This document shows, piece after piece, positions 5,402 to 6,890 of a DNA stretch of 6,890 nt. Location of the stretch: positions 1 to 6,890 of the forward strand of contig JAITQY010000174.1 of NCBI GenBank assembly GCA_031288675.1. Direction: 5' to 3'. Within the stretch, counting starts at the first letter, position 1. The number at the start of each line of letters is the position of its first letter. This DNA comes from Oscillospiraceae bacterium (lineage in GTDB: Bacteria > Bacillota > Clostridia > Oscillospirales > Oscillospiraceae). A model generated the notes under the pieces. That model ran no database searches and had not been told where the DNA came from. It saw only the letters and a list, made by a program, of their open reading frames with translations. Made by a program: the position numbers and the translations under genes.

Positions 5402-5428
5402 TGTAACACATTTGTTTCCGCTTGTCAA
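5400..5428 (-). promoter_or_regulatory. Strong sigma-A promoter of the 100-residue gene
   Basis: On the minus strand, TTGACA (complement of 5423-5428) is followed after 17 bases by TACAAT (complement of 5400-5405). The predicted start near 5393 gives a leader of only about 23 bases before the ATG, with the ribosome binding site in it. Confidence 0.85.
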
Positions 5429-5435
5429 GCTTTTT

Positions 5436-5482
5436 TTGAAAAAAATATCCAGCGAGATTGAAAAATCTTGGTCTGTGTCGCT
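5436..5482 (-). terminator. Weak candidate terminator after ireB
   Basis: On the minus strand, a short stem AGATT-TTTC-AATCT (complement of 5455-5468) can be extended by AGCG/CGCT (5479-5482 and 5451-5454) across a 10-base bulge. A run of seven T follows (complement of 5439-5445). The tail is good but the stem is poor. It lies just before the next gene's promoter, which fits a transcription-unit boundary. Confidence 0.3.
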
Positions 5483-5496
5483 TTTTGCAAAGATTT

Positions 5497-5775
5497 CTAT
5501 TCCTCCATGCCCAAGTACGATCTAAGAAGTTCCCGAAGCAAATCGTCTCTTTCTACAGAGCTGATAAGGGTACGCGCCTTGTTATAACTGGTGATATATG
5601 TTGGATCCTCCGTACAAAGATAACCGATAAACTGGTTTATCGGGTCATACCCTTTTTCATGGAGCGCGTCATATACGCTGTTCACAATAGTGCGAATCGC
5701 TGTGCCTTTAGTGATTTGCTTAAATTCCTGCGTGGAGTTTGATGCGTCGCCGGATTTGTTCGGTTGATTGCTCAT
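5497..5775 (-). CDS. ireB: IreB-family regulatory phosphoprotein (formerly UPF0297)
   Basis: This 92-residue protein matches the IreB family. In Enterococcus faecalis, IreB is a substrate of the PASTA-domain Ser/Thr kinase IreK and phosphatase IreP and tunes cephalosporin resistance and envelope homeostasis. The conserved core is residues about 26-88: AIRTIVNSVYDALHEKGYDP, INQFIGYLCTEDPTYIT, YNKARTLISSVERDDLLREL and RSYL. The N-terminal tail is polar and somewhat longer than usual, with Ser/Thr residues (S12, S14, T15, T22, T25) that could be phospho-acceptors; that is inference. The start ATG at 5773-5775 has GGAGGA 6 bases upstream. Usual neighbours in Firmicutes are alaS and ruvX; here it instead lies 130 bases downstream of pheT. 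I see no clear promoter in that gap, so read-through from pheT is possible. The kinase is not in the window. Confidence 0.93.
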   Translation of the reverse strand: MSNQPNKSGDASNSTQEFKQITKGTAIRTIVNSVYDALHEKGYDPINQFIGYLCTEDPTYITSYNKARTLISSVERDDLLRELLRSYLGMEE

Positions 5776-5905
5776 TGATGTTCCTCCTTAATTTAATAGC
5801 TGCTAGCAAGTCATAGGTAATGAAATGTGCTTTCCTATACCATTCAATCTGCCTGTGTGTTCAGAAAACGCGGAGTTAACCGTAAAACAAATTAGTCCCT
5901 GCGCG

Positions 5906-6890
5906 TTATCCGTTGACTGTTCTCAATTCCGCGCCGGTTTTAGCTTTCAGTTCCGCGATTACCGCGCTTATTATAGGGTTGATTTCCTCGTCTGAAAGGC
6001 TGCGTTCCGGTGAGCGGAAAGTCAGACTAAACGCAACGCTCTTCCTGCCGGAACCGACTTGTTCACCGGAGTAAATATCAAACAACTCAGCGTCTTCAAG
6101 AGTTTTTCCTCCGGCGGTCCGAATTGCGTACAGCATTTCAGCAATTGTAACTTTTTCGTCACAAATAAGCGATAAGTCGCGCAGTACCGCCGGGAATCTC
6201 GGTGACGCTGTATATACAGTTTCGCTGCCCCAAGCCTCAAACAATGCCGCAACGTCGAACTCAGCCGCATAAGCTTCTTCAATATTCTCCGGATGAACTT
6301 GCCCTAATATACAAATAATATTGCCGTTGACACTGATTTCTGCCTGACGACCCGGATGGTAGTCCGCGTTTGAGCTTGCCGTGACGGTGAACCCGATAAT
6401 GTGCAGACGCTCCGTGAGCAGTTTTTCAACGTCCGACTTAAAACCGAGAAAATCAACGTTTCCGCCGTATGCCGCCATACTCAGTTTGGTACGCTCATCC
6501 GGAAGAAGCTGACCCGCGACCGGCAGATATACCCGTGCGACCTCGTAGAATTTTGCGGTCTCAGTCTTATAGTTGCGGTTCAGCCGTATGATTTCTAACA
6601 TTGACGGCAGAAGAGATATTCTGGCACGGGATTTATCTTCCCCCAACGGATTGATAAGTGTTAATGCGCCTTCCGAAGTCAGGCTGTAAGTAAGCGTTTC
6701 ATTATACCCAAGTGCGCGCGCGGTTTCACCTATCAAACCACGGAATTTTTGCAAACGCGTTAACCCGCGTTCTCCGCTCATACCTAATAAAGGAGTTTCT
6801 TCGATAACGTCATAGCCGTAGAACCTTGCAACCTCCTCCGCAATATCCTGCCAAGCCTCAATATCTGCCCGCCAACTCGGAGCCGTAACG
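5906..6890 (-). CDS. pheT: Phenylalanine-tRNA ligase beta subunit, N-terminal part outside the window
   Basis: This is the C-terminal 327 residues of PheT, which with PheS forms the (alpha-beta)2 enzyme charging tRNA-Phe. The frame is open to the right edge; full-length proteins are about 800 residues. The visible part starts in the end of the B5 domain (VTAPSWRADIEAWQDIAEEV and ARFYGYDVIEETP). It continues through the catalytic-core-like domain (RLQKFRGLIGETARALGYNE, SLLPSMLEIIRLNRNYK, FYEVARVYLP, YHPGRQAEI, GQVHPE). It ends with a complete FDX-ACB anticodon-binding domain (SPRFPAVLRDLSLICDEKVT to the stop, including FDIYSGEQVGSGRKSVAFSL). An internal ATG at 6779-6781 is not the start, because the B5 sequence continues in frame upstream of it. 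No mutation or frameshift is seen. pheS should lie further upstream, to the right. No terminator is evident after its stop. Confidence 0.97.
   Translation of the reverse strand, partial: VTAPSWRADIEAWQDIAEEVARFYGYDVIEETPLLGMSGERGLTRLQKFRGLIGETARALGYNETLTYSLTSEGALTLINPLGEDKSRARISLLPSMLEIIRLNRNYKTETAKFYEVARVYLPVAGQLLPDERTKLSMAAYGGNVDFLGFKSDVEKLLTERLHIIGFTVTASSNADYHPGRQAEISVNGNIICILGQVHPENIEEAYAAEFDVAALFEAWGSETVYTASPRFPAVLRDLSLICDEKVTIAEMLYAIRTAGGKTLEDAELFDIYSGEQVGSGRKSVAFSLTFRSPERSLSDEEINPIISAVIAELKAKTGAELRTVNG

Noticed and set aside
5458..5742. A 94-codon plus-strand frame
   Set aside because: It is antisense to ireB, whose family match is clear.
5776..5905. A promoter for ireB in the pheT-ireB gap
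   Set aside because: The best -35 (TTGAAT, complement of 5842-5847) has no acceptable -10 at 16-18 bases, only TTCATT-like sequence.
6022..6282. An 86-codon minus-strand frame
   Set aside because: It lies in a second frame inside pheT with no start signal; pheT covers it completely.
1..6890. tRNA or rRNA genes, CRISPR arrays, transposases, integrases
   Set aside because: I looked on both strands for cloverleaf-type sequence, regularly spaced direct repeats and DDE or recombinase proteins and found none.

Overview
The window reads as ordinary chromosomal DNA of a low-to-mid GC Firmicute, most likely a clostridial (Oscillospiraceae/Lachnospiraceae-type) gut or anaerobic bacterium. The reasons are the IreB-family regulator, a long-form ribosome hibernation factor, strong AGGAGG-type ribosome binding sites, textbook sigma-A promoters (TTGACA-17-TATACT, TTGACA-17-TACAAT) and a TTG-initiated cell-wall hydrolase. 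Assignment below the phylum/class level is inference.

Left part (1-2245, plus strand): this is the accessory-looking portion. It holds the 3' end of an unrecognised cysteine-cluster protein (2-589). Next is a broken gene (617-760) whose first ~30 codons look like a GyrI-like effector-binding protein. A non-coding stretch with a strong hairpin (760-809) follows. A good promoter (921-949) then leads into two small unrecognised genes: a two-helix membrane protein (1035-1280), loosely like Imm17-type immunity proteins, and a 154-residue soluble protein (1343-1807). A perfect hairpin separates these two. A 438-base gap (1808-2245) follows, with one terminator-like hairpin and a short uncertain ORF.

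Middle (2246-3863): a divergent pair. On the minus strand is a fusion of an XRE-type DNA-binding domain with a class I SAM-dependent methyltransferase. On the plus strand is hpf, the long ribosome hibernation promoting factor. The 226-base spacer carries one promoter for each gene and several GTTCCG/CGGAAC half-sites that may be the XRE domain's own operators. hpf ends at an excellent intrinsic terminator, and a second hairpin terminates the gene converging on it.

Right part (3972-6890, minus strand): read in transcription order this is pheT (phenylalanyl-tRNA synthetase beta chain, C-terminal 327 residues visible), ireB, a 100-residue conserved-looking small protein with its own strong promoter, and a secreted SH3-SH3-NlpC/P60 peptidoglycan hydrolase. 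These are housekeeping genes for translation, envelope-kinase signalling and cell-wall remodelling. They appear to be separate transcription units rather than one operon.

No tRNA, rRNA, CRISPR array, intact transposase or integrase is visible. I do not see a convincing new multi-gene system. The best leads are the XRE-methyltransferase fusion with its palindromic operators, the small membrane/soluble gene pair, and the gene-break plus hairpin region at about 711-890.
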